Shown here piece by piece: positions 10,260 through 22,561 of a stretch of 64,000 bases of DNA (its first letter is position 1; every line of letters starts with the position of its first letter). Below the pieces are notes generated by a model, which saw nothing but the letters and a program-made list of their open reading frames with translations, was not told the DNA's origin and did not search any database. The stretch is taken from NCBI GenBank assembly GCA_023014365.1, contig JAEBUN010000020.1, positions 558,001 through 622,000 on the forward strand, given 5' to 3'. The position numbers and the translations under genes were made by a program. This DNA comes from Lepiota brunneoincarnata (taxonomy: Eukaryota > Basidiomycota > Agaricomycetes > Agaricales > Agaricaceae).

Positions 10260-13200
10260 ATGAGGTCCCTCTGGCTTTCACTTCTGCCTGTTGCTCTTGC
10301 CGCCACGAGCGACTCTTCGAGTCACGCGGCGTCATCGACCTCGACAGTCTCGCTCCCTAGTTCTTCGGCCACTCCCTCCGGTTCGAGCTCTGTCGCGTCT
10401 TCGGCGAGCGCGTCTGCGATATCTTCAACACTTGCCTCGGCTTCCTCTTCGACGCTCAGTACACTCTCAGCAACACCAAGTGCAACTTCGCAGCCTGCAA
10501 CGAGTCCTGGGGGATCTTCTGTGACAGAGCCTGTTATCAAACCTCCTGTCACTCCAACTACTTTCTCACCATTCCCAGTGCCATCAGAAGAGCCTATCCC
10601 TGGCGTAGTTGAAGTCACGAATCCACGAAATCCACCAGCGGTGTGTAATCTTGAGTGCAAATTTGCGTTGGGTTTGTTGAATCCCTGTAGGCTGGTGCAT
10701 CGATTCTACCAAACTTTGGACCAGCGTGGAATGCCGCATACAAAAAGGCGAAGTCTAAGGTGATCTAAACCTATGCGAACTCAGCCATATCACTCACACT
10801 ATAATAAGATCGCCGCGTTTTCGCTGGAAGAGAAAGTGAACGTGACCACTGGTGTAGGGTGGACACACGGTCGCTGTGTGGTAAGCTTTTAGGATGAAGG
10901 TCGATTGACAAACGTGTGACATCATTGTGACACTTCAGGGCAATATACCCTCTATTGAACCCATTCATGGTCGTGGTTGGCCAGGCCTGTGCTTGGAGGT
11001 CAGTTTTCTTTTTGCTAATTTTTGGACGCCTTCGAATATGCTGATGGTATAGGATTCCCCGCTTGGTGTCCGCAATGCCGATTTCGTCACGGGCTTCCCC
11101 ACGGGAATCAACGCCGCAGCGACCTTCAATCGGCGTCTTATACGTGCCCGTGGTCTTGCTATGGGTAGAGAGCATGTTGGCAAAGGAGTCAATGTTGCCC
11201 TTGGACCCATGATGAATATGGGGCGTGTAGCTGCAGGTGGACGTAATTGGGAAGGCTTCGGAGCCGATCCCTACCTCGCGGGAGAGGCTGCTTATGAGAC
11301 AGTCCTTGGGATGCAGCAAGGTGGTGTCCAGGCTTGTGCCAAACATTTGGTGAACAAGTGGGTAGAATCCTCAAGCTGTTTGTGGGTATTGCTAAACATA
11401 GTCCAGCGAACAAGAACACAAGCGAACTGAATCGAGCTCTGACGTCGATGATAGGACTCAGCACGAAATCTACACACACCCATTCATGAGGAGTATTATG
11501 GCGGGCGTGACAAGCCTTATGTGCAGCTACAGTATGTTAAATTTTTTTATCTTCATGACTTCTAAATAATGGAGTGTTAGATCTCATCAACGGAACGTAC
11601 GCTTGCGAAAATGAAAGGATCATGAATGATATTGTCAAGCGCGAATACGGGTTCAGAGGATGTAAGTTTCTTGACTCGTTTTGCACCGATTCAGGCCCTG
11701 ATAAATCTTATTTAGATATCATGTCTGACTGGCAAGCGTATGTAGGGTTCCTCCCGCTGATGGGAGCTTGAATCTCACTTTCTGGCCTGCTTGCAGAACT
11801 GAATCCACAATGAGTGCGGCCACTGGGCTTGATGTATGTCCTCCTCTTTGCTTGAGTCTGCGGCTGATCTGACTATGATAAAGATGACTATGCCTGGAGA
11901 CATCACATTCCTTTCCGGAGACTCGTACTTTGGAGCCAACTTGACCGCATATGTCAGGAATGGAACAATTCCAGAGGCGCGCCTTGACGATATGGGTAAG
12001 AGCCTCAGAGATGGTCCATGATTGTCTAACTAAGATTATAAAATTCCAGCTACACGTATTCTTGCCGGATGGTATCTCCTGCAGCAGGATTCCTCTAATT
12101 TCTCACCCACGAACTTTGATGCCTTCCGACCCGATGACGATTCCCTGAACGAGCATATCGATGTACAAGCTGATCATGACAAGATTGTTCGTGAAATCGG
12201 AGCGGCTAGTATTGTCCTATTGAAGAACGAACGACATGCACTCCCCCTGAAGAAGCCAAGGAATCTCGTTTTAATCGGCAGTGACGCTGGCCCAGGACGT
12301 GCAGGCCCGAACCAATTCAGTGACCAAGGTGGTTTGGATGGAGTACTTGCCATGGGATGGGGCTCCGGCACGGCGAACATGACATACCTGGTTACTGTAT
12401 GACACTTTCCGTCCTTTCCAAGGTGTCTTTCTCAGTAAACCTCTGTATAGCCCCTGGATGCAATCCAAAGACGCGCGAGAGAAGATCATACCAGTGTTTC
12501 CTGGTTCTTGGATGATTTCAATCTCCCAAGGGCTGGCAATGTCGCCAGGAAAAAGAGTGCTGCACTCGTTTTTATTTCTGCCGATTCAGGAGAGGAATAT
12601 ATTAGTGTCGATGGTAACATTGGTGATAGGTGTGTAGGCCCAGGAGTATAAACCATCCAAATGCTGAACAGCTTTTTATCAAGGAAAAACTTGACAGCAT
12701 GGCATGGCGGAGACGCACTTGTTCAAGCAGTAGCTGCTCAGAATAACAACACGATTGTTGTTGTCCATAGTGTTGGCCCCCTGATTCTTGAACCTTGGGT
12801 CGATCATCCAAATGTTACTGCTGTTCGTGGAATTACCTTTTACTCCTTCCGCTTACTGACACAACGACAGGTCGTTTGGGCCGGGGCACCTGGACAAGAA
12901 GCTGGCAACTCTTTAGCTGATGTGTTGTACGGTGACTATAACCCATCTGGAAGGCTTCCTTACACCATAGCCAAACGTCCGGAGGATTACTCTGCTCAGG
13001 TTATCCCTGGAGACGGCATTCCAGAAGTGATCTCCATACCATATACCGAAGGTTTGCAAATCGATTATAGGCACTTCGACGCTGTGGGTTCTCCGCGCAC
13101 ACACGGCTAGTTCCTTGCTAACCTTTCATGCGCCAGAACGACGTCGAACCTCGATATGAGTTTGGTTTCGGTTTAAGTTATACTACGTTCAAGTACTCCG

Positions 13201-13678
13201 GCTTGTCTATTGAGAGGCTCCCTACCAATGGCGGTGATGTTGAGTCGGCTCGAGCATGGGATCGGGGTGAAGCGAGCCCCAGTGTAGAAGGAGGTTCTAC
13301 AGCCGCCTGGTGAGTTTCCCGTAAGAGTAAATTGGAATGTTCAGACTGACACGGCCGTTCAGGCTTCATCGTCCCGCCTTCAGGGTGTCGTTCACCATCC
13401 GCAACGCCGGTGGTGTATCTGGCAGTGAGACACCTCAGCTTTATCTCAACTTCCCCCGATCTTCTGGCGAGCCCCCTTCTGTACTACGCGGATTCGCCAG
13501 CACAGAGGTGAAGCGGGGTCAGAGCGAAAGGGTGACGCTGAACCTGTCAAGGTACGACCTGAGCATTTGGGATGCGGAGAAGCAGGGCTGGAGGAGGCCG
13601 GAGGGAAGCATTGGTGTTACTATTGGTGCTAGCAGTCGTGATGCGAGATTGAGAGCAACGGTGCCTGGAAATGTTTGA
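10260..13678 (+). CDS. secreted GH3 beta-glucosidase with Ser-rich N-terminal extension
   Basis: A multi-exon GH3 enzyme of roughly 900 residues. The signal peptide is [14 protein letters not shown]. About 90 residues of Ser/Ala/Thr/Pro-rich, probably O-glycosylated linker follow, before the catalytic part begins. GH3 N-domain marks are [42 protein letters not shown] and KHLVNNEQE. The catalytic nucleophile is the Asp of MSDW (codon 11727-11729). The GH3 C-domain shows [27 protein letters not shown] (the region of the acid/base Glu) and the strand [15 protein letters not shown]-terminal fibronectin III-like domain runs from [13 protein letters not shown] to the end. It releases glucose from cellobiose and related beta-glucosides outside the cell. 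All exon junctions I followed keep the frame. The start was chosen for the signal peptide. Confidence 0.95.
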
Positions 13679-14500
13679 CTCGCACAGGGCGGTCGTTCCT
13701 CGGTGGAATTGCGTGGCCAGTTCGTTGCAACGAATGAATTCTTTGAGTCTGTTTGATAGTGCTGATATCTTGCTTGGACTATACTGTTTTGCTTTTTGAC
13801 ATTCCAATCGATACCACTTAGATATTATTTGCTGGTGAGTGGTCTACGGGATATGGACGCTTAAATGTCGCTCGACTCCTCGGGTTGAAACAAAGTTTTG
13901 TAACTTCGTTTTAATCCACAAGTACCCTCCGCGCTCAGCATACCGTCTACGCTTGGACAAGACGGCCCGGTGAGGTTCAGGACGGCTGTTCCTCCAACCG
14001 TTAAATCTTAATATTGAAATTACCGGTGGCACCCAATCCTTTTGCACGGCAATTACAGTGAAAATCTTGCCCCACAGCCCATAACTAATACTTGGCTTCT
14101 TGGCGGATCAGAAATACAGAAACCTATCCCAACCGGAATGGTTCTTCAAATGGCAAAAGGAAAATCACCGTACCTAGTTACCGGTAGCCAGCAACTTCCT
14201 CCCCATCATTCCTGCGACTTCACTGTGGCGGGAGTCCCGCTGGTCAGCTGTATTGCCAGGGTTCCTCGCAGCTATGCAAATGGTCCGAGTTACGGGATAC
14301 GGGAAGCCATGACTATAGACACGGTGGCTGCGGCTTCAAGACGCCCATGTCGAGCGGAACCGGTTAGAGCAATGATAGATCAACGCCTTAACGTCACCCT
14401 AAATGAGTTGTTTGCACTTGTTTTGAAAGCTGTTGTCGCAGACGCGCTCGTTTATTAATCCTCCCCTCTCCTCTTCTGACGCGTTTTCCGTCCGCTCAAA
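13679..14500. other. intergenic, GH3 / SNF2
   Basis: About 820 bp with short open frames only. No RNA gene or repeat was recognised. It is presumed to carry the GH3 terminator and the promoter of the helicase gene. Confidence 0.4.
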
Positions 14501-17500
14501 ATGTCGGCTGGCCAATCCGGAGGTCGCTCGAGCCTCCTCGACGCGCTTGACAACTCTTTCATCGGGGGATTGGGTTCGGGGACGAATTTCTCCTTTGGCA
14601 GCCAGCCCTTTTCCTCTCTGGGTGAGACCGAGGCAGCGTTCGATGCTGAGGATGATTCGGGCCCGTTCAATGATCGTGCGTTCCCCCCCTTTTTCTCTCC
14701 TTCCCAATGAATTCAACTGAATGTTGCTAGTAATGGATTACGAACCCATGAGGGCTATGCCCTCGTATTCGCTGAGCACCCGGGATTTTAGGCTGAACTA
14801 TGACCATGAAACCCCCCTCAGGTCGATCGACATTGGGGGTCCGGATCAGGAACAAAGGTATGTTAGGGGATGCCGGAGACTTTTTGTTGCTAACTGCGAA
14901 GCAGGCTCAGCGAATTTGTCTCCATGGCCATTGACAATGCTAGTCACGGCCTGACCGTGCAGACCGCCATGGAGAAGCTTGGCCTTCAACAGTACGAAGA
15001 ATTTTTGATAGGGTTGGACACCCCTGACATACAGTTGTTGGTACTTCAGCAAGCAAGACTTGCTCCCTGGCCTAGAGGTTCGTTTGTTACCACACCAGGC
15101 CATTGGTGTTGCATGGTAGAGCAAATTCCTCTGATTCTCTTGCCCAAGATGATGATGTTGAAGAAATAGGATGTTGGAGCAGGAGAATGGAATACATCGG
15201 GGAGGAATACTTGCGTACGTACCACTGTATCACGTTTCTCCACAGACGCTCACAATTCCCTTCAGGGATGATATGGGCCTAGGTATAATTTCCATTTTTG
15301 CTCCCCCATGCGAGCTCAAGCGTCAAAGGAAAAACGGTTCAAATGATCGCCACACTGGCGATGAACATGCCTACAGTCGACGATGAACACAGAACGACCC
15401 TTGTTGTCGTTCCTGCTGCTCTCCTACAACAAGTGAGATTTTTTTGTTTCCTTCCACTCCGATTACTGGAACGAGTCCTTTCGCAGTGGAAAGATGAGAT
15501 AGAAGCCAAGACGAATGGCCTGTTTTCGGTGCATATACATCACGGCACTAATAAACTTAAGGTTTTTGCTGTCCCTTCTTAAACCCATAATGGCATTTAA
15601 CATGCCGTCCAGACACCCTCTGATATCGCATCAAAAGATGTGGGTCCATGAAAAAAATTGACTGGCGATCGCTTAGCCCTGCACAAAGATTGTGGTTACG
15701 TCATACCAAACGCTACACAGTGATTTTTCCTGTCCAACGGACGTCGAGCCGGCAGATGAACCCAATTGGCTGATGAAATACGGGCAGGTCATCAGAAAAA
15801 AATCTGTTTGTAATGCCTCACGCGTTTTCGTTAGTGGTCCACTAGCACGCACGAGATTTTTCCGGGCTATTGCGGACGAGGCGCAATTCATTCGCAATAG
15901 GTTATCAGCCCGAGACTTCTTCCTTGAGTTTCACTCATCATCTATGTAGGAGGACACGCGCCAGTATCAGTTTAGCCTATGTTCGAGCTAAATATCGTTG
16001 GATGTTAACTGGCACTCCAGTGACGAACACCCTGTGGGGACCCTCTTCCTTTCGTGTCGAACAGGACTCAGACGATTTCATCTTCTCTAGCGCAGATTTG
16101 TATGGTCTGTTAAGGTTTGGCCGCTTTAGGCCGTGGAACGACTGGGAGAAATTTAATTCTCATATCGTACGTGGTTATGTTTGCTAATCATCTAAACTAA
16201 TGTCAACGCTCATGGACAGGCCAAAGTTCAATTGAACGATGCTCCTTTGGCAGGCAGGTCTATCTTGTGACGAGCGGAAATCTCAAAAATTTACGTTTGG
16301 CTTTAGGCACTCGCGCTCAAGCTATTCTCAAGCCGCTGTTATTACGCCGAACAAAAGACGCAGAGATCGAAGGTGTACCAATCCTCCAGCTCCCACCAAA
16401 GGATATAGAGCTTGTCACGCTCAAATTCTCAAAGGAGGAACGCGAAGTAAGTTTCTTTGGCGCGCTAGTGCGGACATTGGTTACCTATCTCGTCTAGCTA
16501 TACGACTCATTCGAAACAAAAAGCAAGATTCAGATCAATAGATTTATCAGGAACAATACCCTCGTCAAATCGTATGTGGCTATTTTCCCCCATGATCATT
16601 GCATTATCCTAATCCTTCCGCTCGTTTCAAGTCATCATCAAGTTTTGGTAAGAACAATCACAGACCACGTTGAATACATTAACACGCCTGTAGGTCATGA
16701 TATTACGGCTGAGGCAGTTATGTTGCCACCCCAACCTTATCCTCGTGGGTTATTCGCGACCGTTTTACTCTTGCGTCATTGACTTTCATGAAGTCTCAAA
16801 CCGAAGATCTTTCGGACCCGACGCTTCTTGTCGCTGGTGATTCAGAGAGAGAGCTGGGGAGAGCAAGAAAGGAGATGGGAGCTTCCTGGGTCAACGAGGT
16901 TCGCTGAACTTTTTCATTCCGTATGGGGCGATGACCTAATTTTGAGTAGGTCAAGAAACGGTAGGAATTGATTGTGGCACTCTGTCCCAACGAAGATGAC
17001 CGTTATTACTAGGTTCCTCTTACGAAAAGCTGCAAATGAATTAGAATATTTCGATGATGACGACGACATTCCTGGTGCTTCTAGCTGCCCGAAGTGCCAT
17101 GAAAGTATGCAGTTACTGTGACCCACTTTCACGATAGCTCCTGATAAATCTGGCAGTTTTACTTGCGGATAACGGTCGCATACTCAGCTGCGGGCACGAA
17201 ATTTGCTTTGGTAGATCTCACGCCACTCATTGACGCACTGTATTGATCTTCTCCTAGATTGCTCCCTCACTCTCAAAAATTCGGCTTTCGTCCATGATGG
17301 GATCTTGTGAGTATTTGTAATCCATCAACGTGAGGAGAGGAGTTGATCTTTTGGGTCGTAGCGGGTATGGTAGCGAAAAGCAGAATATCGAGGTGGAAAA
17401 GGCGTATGAGGTAGCGCAGACGAAAGGCTGGCGACCTTGTAGGTTCATATACTGAAGCGACACCGAGAAGTTCTTGACAGTTTTTATCAGGCCCCACCTG

Positions 17501-18980
17501 TGGCAAGATGGTTGACTTGGGGCCTCAGAAAACTTTCAAAGGGGCCGCCTTCGAGCCTACTGATCAAGAGCTTACTGATTACACGTGGTCAAAAAGAGAA
17601 GAGAAAAGGAGGTTGGCGCGTAAGGGCCGAGAGCGTGTCAAACAAGTTTCCCCAGCTCCCTCCATCAAATCTGAGCCGAGAAAAGATATCTTGGAGCTCT
17701 CAGATTCGGATGATGACCTCCCACATTTTGTGCCACTAGGCCCTCCTACAAAGCGCCAGAAGAAGGATGTAAGTGTACTGTTGGCGACGCTCCAGGTCCG
17801 ATCCATTGACGGGCTCTCTGCAGCACAAACAAACATCGGACGATGATACTATTTCGAACAAACATCAGAACCATCTGAAGTCGGGACGAGGGTCCCGAGC
17901 ACCAGCGAGCGAGAATGACGACGATCAAGATGGCCCGTCAGACGCCCTTCTTAAGATGTGGTCCCGAGGGGATGAGAGTCTGATTCCAAGTACCAAAATG
18001 CTCGAGATGATCAAGTTGTTGAAGGAGTGGGAAGTACGGGCGATAAGACGATCATTTACTCGCAATGTGAGACTCGATTCTGTCCTGCGGGCATTACTAA
18101 CTCGGGTTTATATAGGGACGTCGATGCTTGATCTTATCGAAATTCTATTCTCTCGCCACGGTATCGACAGCGCTAGGTTTGATGGAAAGGATGGACAAAG
18201 ACCTCCAGGGACGAGACGCTGAACAGGTTTCAAGCAGCCAGGAAGGCCGATGGTTATACTCATTAGGCAAGTCTCTATTTCTTTTCCCTTAGAATGCCAT
18301 TGAGCAGGACGACTCTATAGTACTCGGTGTGGAAGCGTTGGGTATGTTGGACCCAGGCCCTACTGGTCAAGCTTGCTTTTCTCATTCCTCCCCCCGTTAG
18401 CTTGAATTTGGTCGCGGCAAACCGTGTTATCAAGTGAGTCGTTTCCGTTGACGGAGCCCCTTGTCACTCCTTCACATATCATGCGCACCAGCATGGAGCT
18501 CTCCTGGAATTATGCTGCTGAATCCCAGGCATATGACCGGTGAGTACCCTCAAAGGAACTACGGCTCAGGCTCATATCCGGGGCCCCGAACCCTAGTTGC
18601 CACCGTATTGGACAGGAGAAGGACGTGTTTGTGAAGCGCTTGGTTGTTGAAAACACCATTGAAGAGCGGTGGGTACAATCAGGGTAGATGCGGATGCTCT
18701 GCTGAGGAACGTCTGTAGTATGCTCAAGTTGCAAGAGGTCAAGATGGGTGAGTTAATTTGAGACTTCTTGATGAAAGCTACAGCTAAAAGCCATCGGAAA
18801 GGCCTGGCGAATGCCGCTTTAGGAGAAGGGCGGCGCGATTAAACTCGGCAAGCTGAGTGTTAAGGATATCAAATACGTGGGTGTTTTTAGGTTGGAAGTC
18901 GCGGGCATCTGATCACATTCCCTTAGTTATTCGGGATGGCGCCCAAGCCCAAGCAAAATGGAGCCGTGAATATTTCTTAG
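14501..18980 (+). pseudogene. SNF2-family ATPase with RING finger (Rad5/Uls1 type), frame-broken
   Basis: Order of domains: an acidic disordered N-terminus (MSAGQSGGRSSLLDALDNSF), SNF2 ATPase motif I (DDMGLGKTVQ, assembled across two introns), motif II DEAQ, motif III WMLTGTP and LLLRRTKD. Then LRLRQLCCHPNLIL, a RING finger (CPKC, CGHEIC, CPTCGK), and a helicase C-terminal half with TSMLDLIE, RFDGK, CGSVGLNLVAANRVIN and the CHRIGQ motif. RING insertion between the two ATPase lobes defines the Rad5/Rad16/HLTF/Uls1 group of nuclear DNA translocases and E3 ligases. The frame is broken at about 16256-16310, 18031, 18190, 18198, 18253 and 18829. Each break is a one-base change, and the coding sense on both sides stays conserved. 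The gene may be a young pseudogene or carry assembly errors. One intron (from 18267) has a GC donor. Confidence 0.8.
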
Positions 18981-19226
18981 TCCCAATCTTGATTGTGATC
19001 TAAATCACAATACTGTACTGTTATATGTATACATCTACCAGACGCCACAGGTCATTTTGTCTTAGGATACGTTTCTTTAATCAGTATCATATATCGAACC
19101 TAAACTAGTAGTGGGCAAAGTGGAAGCTCAGGACGGAAAGAGGTTACATGTATCATATCTCTAGGCGTGTCGTTTACAATGAAACCATGAAACATAAGTC
19201 ATAAAATGATATAGGGGGGAGGGGGG

Positions 19227-19863
19227 TTACAACAGGATAGCAGCCACACCAGCAACTAAACCGACCGCCAAGCCTTCGTGGCCACCTCCAGTCCCATGCG
19301 CAGCATTGACGGAGGTGGAAAATGTGTGAGTGGTCGAAGATGGACGAGCGGTCGTAGTAATGGATGGTTGGGTAGATATGACACTTGCGGGGGCAACGCT
19401 AGCGCTGGACATGACGGGAGCCGACGTGGATGGCGCTATCGAGGGGCCTACGATATTGGTGGTGGTGCCGGTGGTAGCGGCAGCGGCGGTGTTGGTGGTT
19501 AATTCGCTGCCTCCGATGACTGACATAGGCGGAGGTTCTGCGACACTGCTTGGGATGACAGTTGGGGGTTCCGAGACACTGCTTGGGACGCCAGCCGGCG
19601 GTGTGCTGTTTTTTCCAAGGTCATCAAGTGTTTGAAAGTTTTCTAAAATATTTGGCGCAGACGTACTCTGCGGTGGGGGTGGAAGGGTCTGCGGGGATGT
19701 CAGTGGGTGCCTCGGGGGTAGGAGCGGAGGCAAGCGTGGTTGTGGGTGCAGGAGCGGAAACAGGAGCAGGATCGCTTGGCGGTGCAGGAGCCCCCTGGGC
19801 TTGCACCCTGGCAGCGACTGCGAGGAGAGTGGCGAGGCTAGCAGTGGTAGTGAGGGTTTTCAT
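19227..19863 (-). CDS. small GPI-anchored Ser/Thr/Pro-rich wall protein
   Basis: With one intron (19582-19666) the product is 183 residues. It has a signal peptide (MKTLTTTASLATLLAVAARVQA), a body made of Ala/Pro/Ser/Thr repeats suited to O-mannosylation, and a C-terminal Gly-rich stretch followed by a hydrophobic tail (GLAVGLVAGVAAILL) that reads as a GPI-attachment signal. There are no enzyme motifs. It probably sits at the plasma membrane or is linked to wall glucan. It lies close to a second protein of this design and to a Kre6-like gene, which suggests a wall-related neighbourhood. The intron position is chosen because it leaves the Ser/Thr-rich frame open on both sides. Confidence 0.65.
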
Positions 19864-21299
19864 GAGTGGGCGTGGCGCTAGGGGTAGGTGGTTGTAAAGG
19901 GCTCTGTGCGATGTGGGTGCAATTGAAGAACGTAGTTGGGCTGGGCTCTAGAATGGAACGAAGGTTTATATCGCTGGGTGTTACGCCGCTCGACCAGCCG
20001 TCGTCGTTGAAATCTCCTGAGATTGAGAGACGAAGTTTGTCGGCCGTTTAGTGCCATCTGTCTCAGAGTGTCCTTGGTTAATTTGTCTGCGTCATGAAGT
20101 GAGTCTAATCCTCGCTGAAGGTATAGCGAGAGCCGCGAGTAGGGTGAATCGAGGTCATCGGTGTCCATTGCATCCCGCACATTAGGAGAAGATAGCGCTG
20201 TGTTATTTATGGCGGCGCTTTCGATCGGGCTGCAAAATCGATTGCAGCAATCCTCTTCCCACCTTGTTTAGACTCGAACAATGCGTGAATCCTAACGCGC
20301 AGGCCACCCTGGGCACGTTGAACTACCACCCATCATAAAATGACCAGGACATCCGATAGGAGGATTAGGAGGTACCTCGGTAGAAGTCGGAGATGTTGCT
20401 ATCACTGGCCCAATTCCGCTTGGGTTTGAAACCATGGCAGTAAGTACCAGCTCCCCTGGTGGTCATGTCATCAGGTTCTAAGGCACCATGCTTGAGGTAA
20501 CAGCCGAACCGACCGACAGTTGGTATGATTGTTATCCCATCGATAACTCGATAGATGCTCCAATACCAGGTGCGAGAGGCTAGGCTCAGGTTATTCGAAC
20601 ACTAGATGGGGAGCATACTGAGATGTTGGTGTGTTAGGATCAAGATTGTTGGTGTTGGTGATGGAAGTGGCTTGTCCATACACCAAGTCCCAGCGAAGAG
20701 GTGAAGGCCGCGAGTATTTATTTTTCGATGCACACCTTTCAGCCGTTGTTGGAGGAGGTTGGAAACAATCAGTTTCACAACCAGCCCGCATGTTCCGCTC
20801 TCACAAACCCTCCATTGGTGAGGCGAATGGGGTAAAACCATGTGTCGTCCACTATTCGCAGAGGTCTGAACGGTTTGAACACAAGGGACCTGGACCCTTG
20901 AGCCCCGCTGGTGCACCTAGAGCACTGTACTGTACTACCTTCAATGTTATGGATGTCCTGCATAGTGTCAAGCGGTAGACACAGTACACGGCAGATAGGC
21001 ATTGGGGTTAGCAGTTGGCGGTTGTCATGATACGAGATACTGCCTCTACTGAATCCGCAGTACTGATTCCATCCGACGTCTCGTGTACATGAATATGGGT
21101 GATGGTATACGAATATAGTGTTTCCCGCTGAGTCTCTTCGGTCCTAATCCTGATACACTTAATCGTACACTATGTGTATAATCCATGAAATACATAAGCA
21201 TTCCGAGGAGAACAAAATTAAAAAAAGTCAGATGCAGACAAACGAATGTGTCCCAGAAACTGTACTGGCGCAGGGACCCATAAGGCTCACCCAGCCCCG
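19864..21299. other. intergenic between two GPI-protein genes
   Basis: 1.4 kb with only short open frames on both strands and no recognised signature. I see no RNA gene or repeat. It should contain the promoter of the minus-strand gene starting at 19863. Confidence 0.4.
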
Positions 21300-21900
21300 T
21301 TACCAAGGTTGGACTGCCAAGAACACTCCAAGAAGCACTCCACCTAACCGTACAGCGCTTGACCCTCTAGTATCTAGGCTCCATACCCCAACCGACCCGT
21401 TAGGACTAGCCCCTGTGTCTGCTGCAGGGGGACTCGACGACGCGGCTGCTGCTAGATTACTATCTGTTGGGTCCGGTCTCACGACCGTCTGTATTGTCTC
21501 TTCAACCACAGTAGTCCTTGAGGTAGTAATGACAGTGTGCGGGGTGGGTGTAAAGGTGAACGTCCGTGTTGTAGTGCTACTCGGAACAAAACTCGTGGTC
21601 GTCGAGGATAGTATCACAAAGGTAGCTCTGATTTAGACGGGGATCAGTACCAAGGGGAAAGGGGGAACAAGAGCGAAAAAGAACTCACGTTGGTATACCC
21701 AGAATCGTATGAAGAGGTGGGCCATTGTTGGGTACCACACCCACGGGGGGAGCTAGAGCGCTGAAGCCTCCCGACGGCGGTGGCGGCGACGGTATGGGAA
21801 GAATCTGCCGTGGGGGAAACGCGGGTGTGGCAAGTGGTACTGCGGCAGCCAGCGCAATACCAAAAAGATAAACCAAAACCGCCAAGACCAAAGGCCCCAT
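21300..21900 (-). CDS. small secreted, probably GPI-anchored Ser/Thr-rich protein
   Basis: Two exons (21900-21689 and 21627-21300) give 179 residues. A signal peptide (MGPLVLAVLVYLFGIALAAA) is followed by a Pro-rich segment. A threonine/valine-rich stretch (TTTSFVPSSTTTRTF, TPTPHTVITTSRTT) comes next, then Ala/Ser-rich sequence and a C-terminal hydrophobic tail (LGGVLLGVFLAVQPW). The tail fits GPI attachment. Function is unknown beyond a likely surface or wall location. It is the second such gene within 2 kb and may be a distant relative of the one at 19227-19863, though the sequences share only composition. Confidence 0.6.
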
Positions 21901-22561
21901 AGTATCTTTCGTGTGCCACGGGAAAGCGACCTTGGGGAGGGGGGGGCGGAGAAAGAGCACTGCGAGAATTCAAAGCTGTTGAGCCCGGCATGCAGACTTG
22001 CAGCAAGGACGAACGAAGAAGAAAAGAAGGAAAAGAAGAAAGGGGACGGATGAGGGAGAATAAGAAGGGCCGGGCGCTGCTTACAAGCAATGTGTTGTTA
22101 CAAGAACATCATTTGGACCTACAGTGCTGTTGTCAGTAACTAATCACAAGATGGTACCCACGATCCGAATCATGTCCTTTCTTTCTCTCAGGGACGGGAT
22201 ACTCCACATCAGTCGCGAGATGTTAAGTATATTATCAAGTGAGATATCATAACAGGTTAGATGGAGAGCGAAATCGTGGTGCTGGCACAGCTAGTGATAG
22301 TTATTGGGGAATATGGGGAACTGAATCTAGCGAAAACGGCGAGAATGACGAAAATGATGGATAGATGACAGGGTTGCTTGGGTGAGTATGAAGTTGGTGG
22401 GAGATTGTTCAAGGGTATCAAAGCTGGAGTATCAAGGGAAGTGCTGCAATATACACATGATCCAATGAAAATTTGCTGATGTGAATGATGCTTTGTTGAG
22501 AAGATGGAGCCGGACGTATTACTGATGCAGATGGAGACGTGGACGGAGAAATGAAGGTAGC

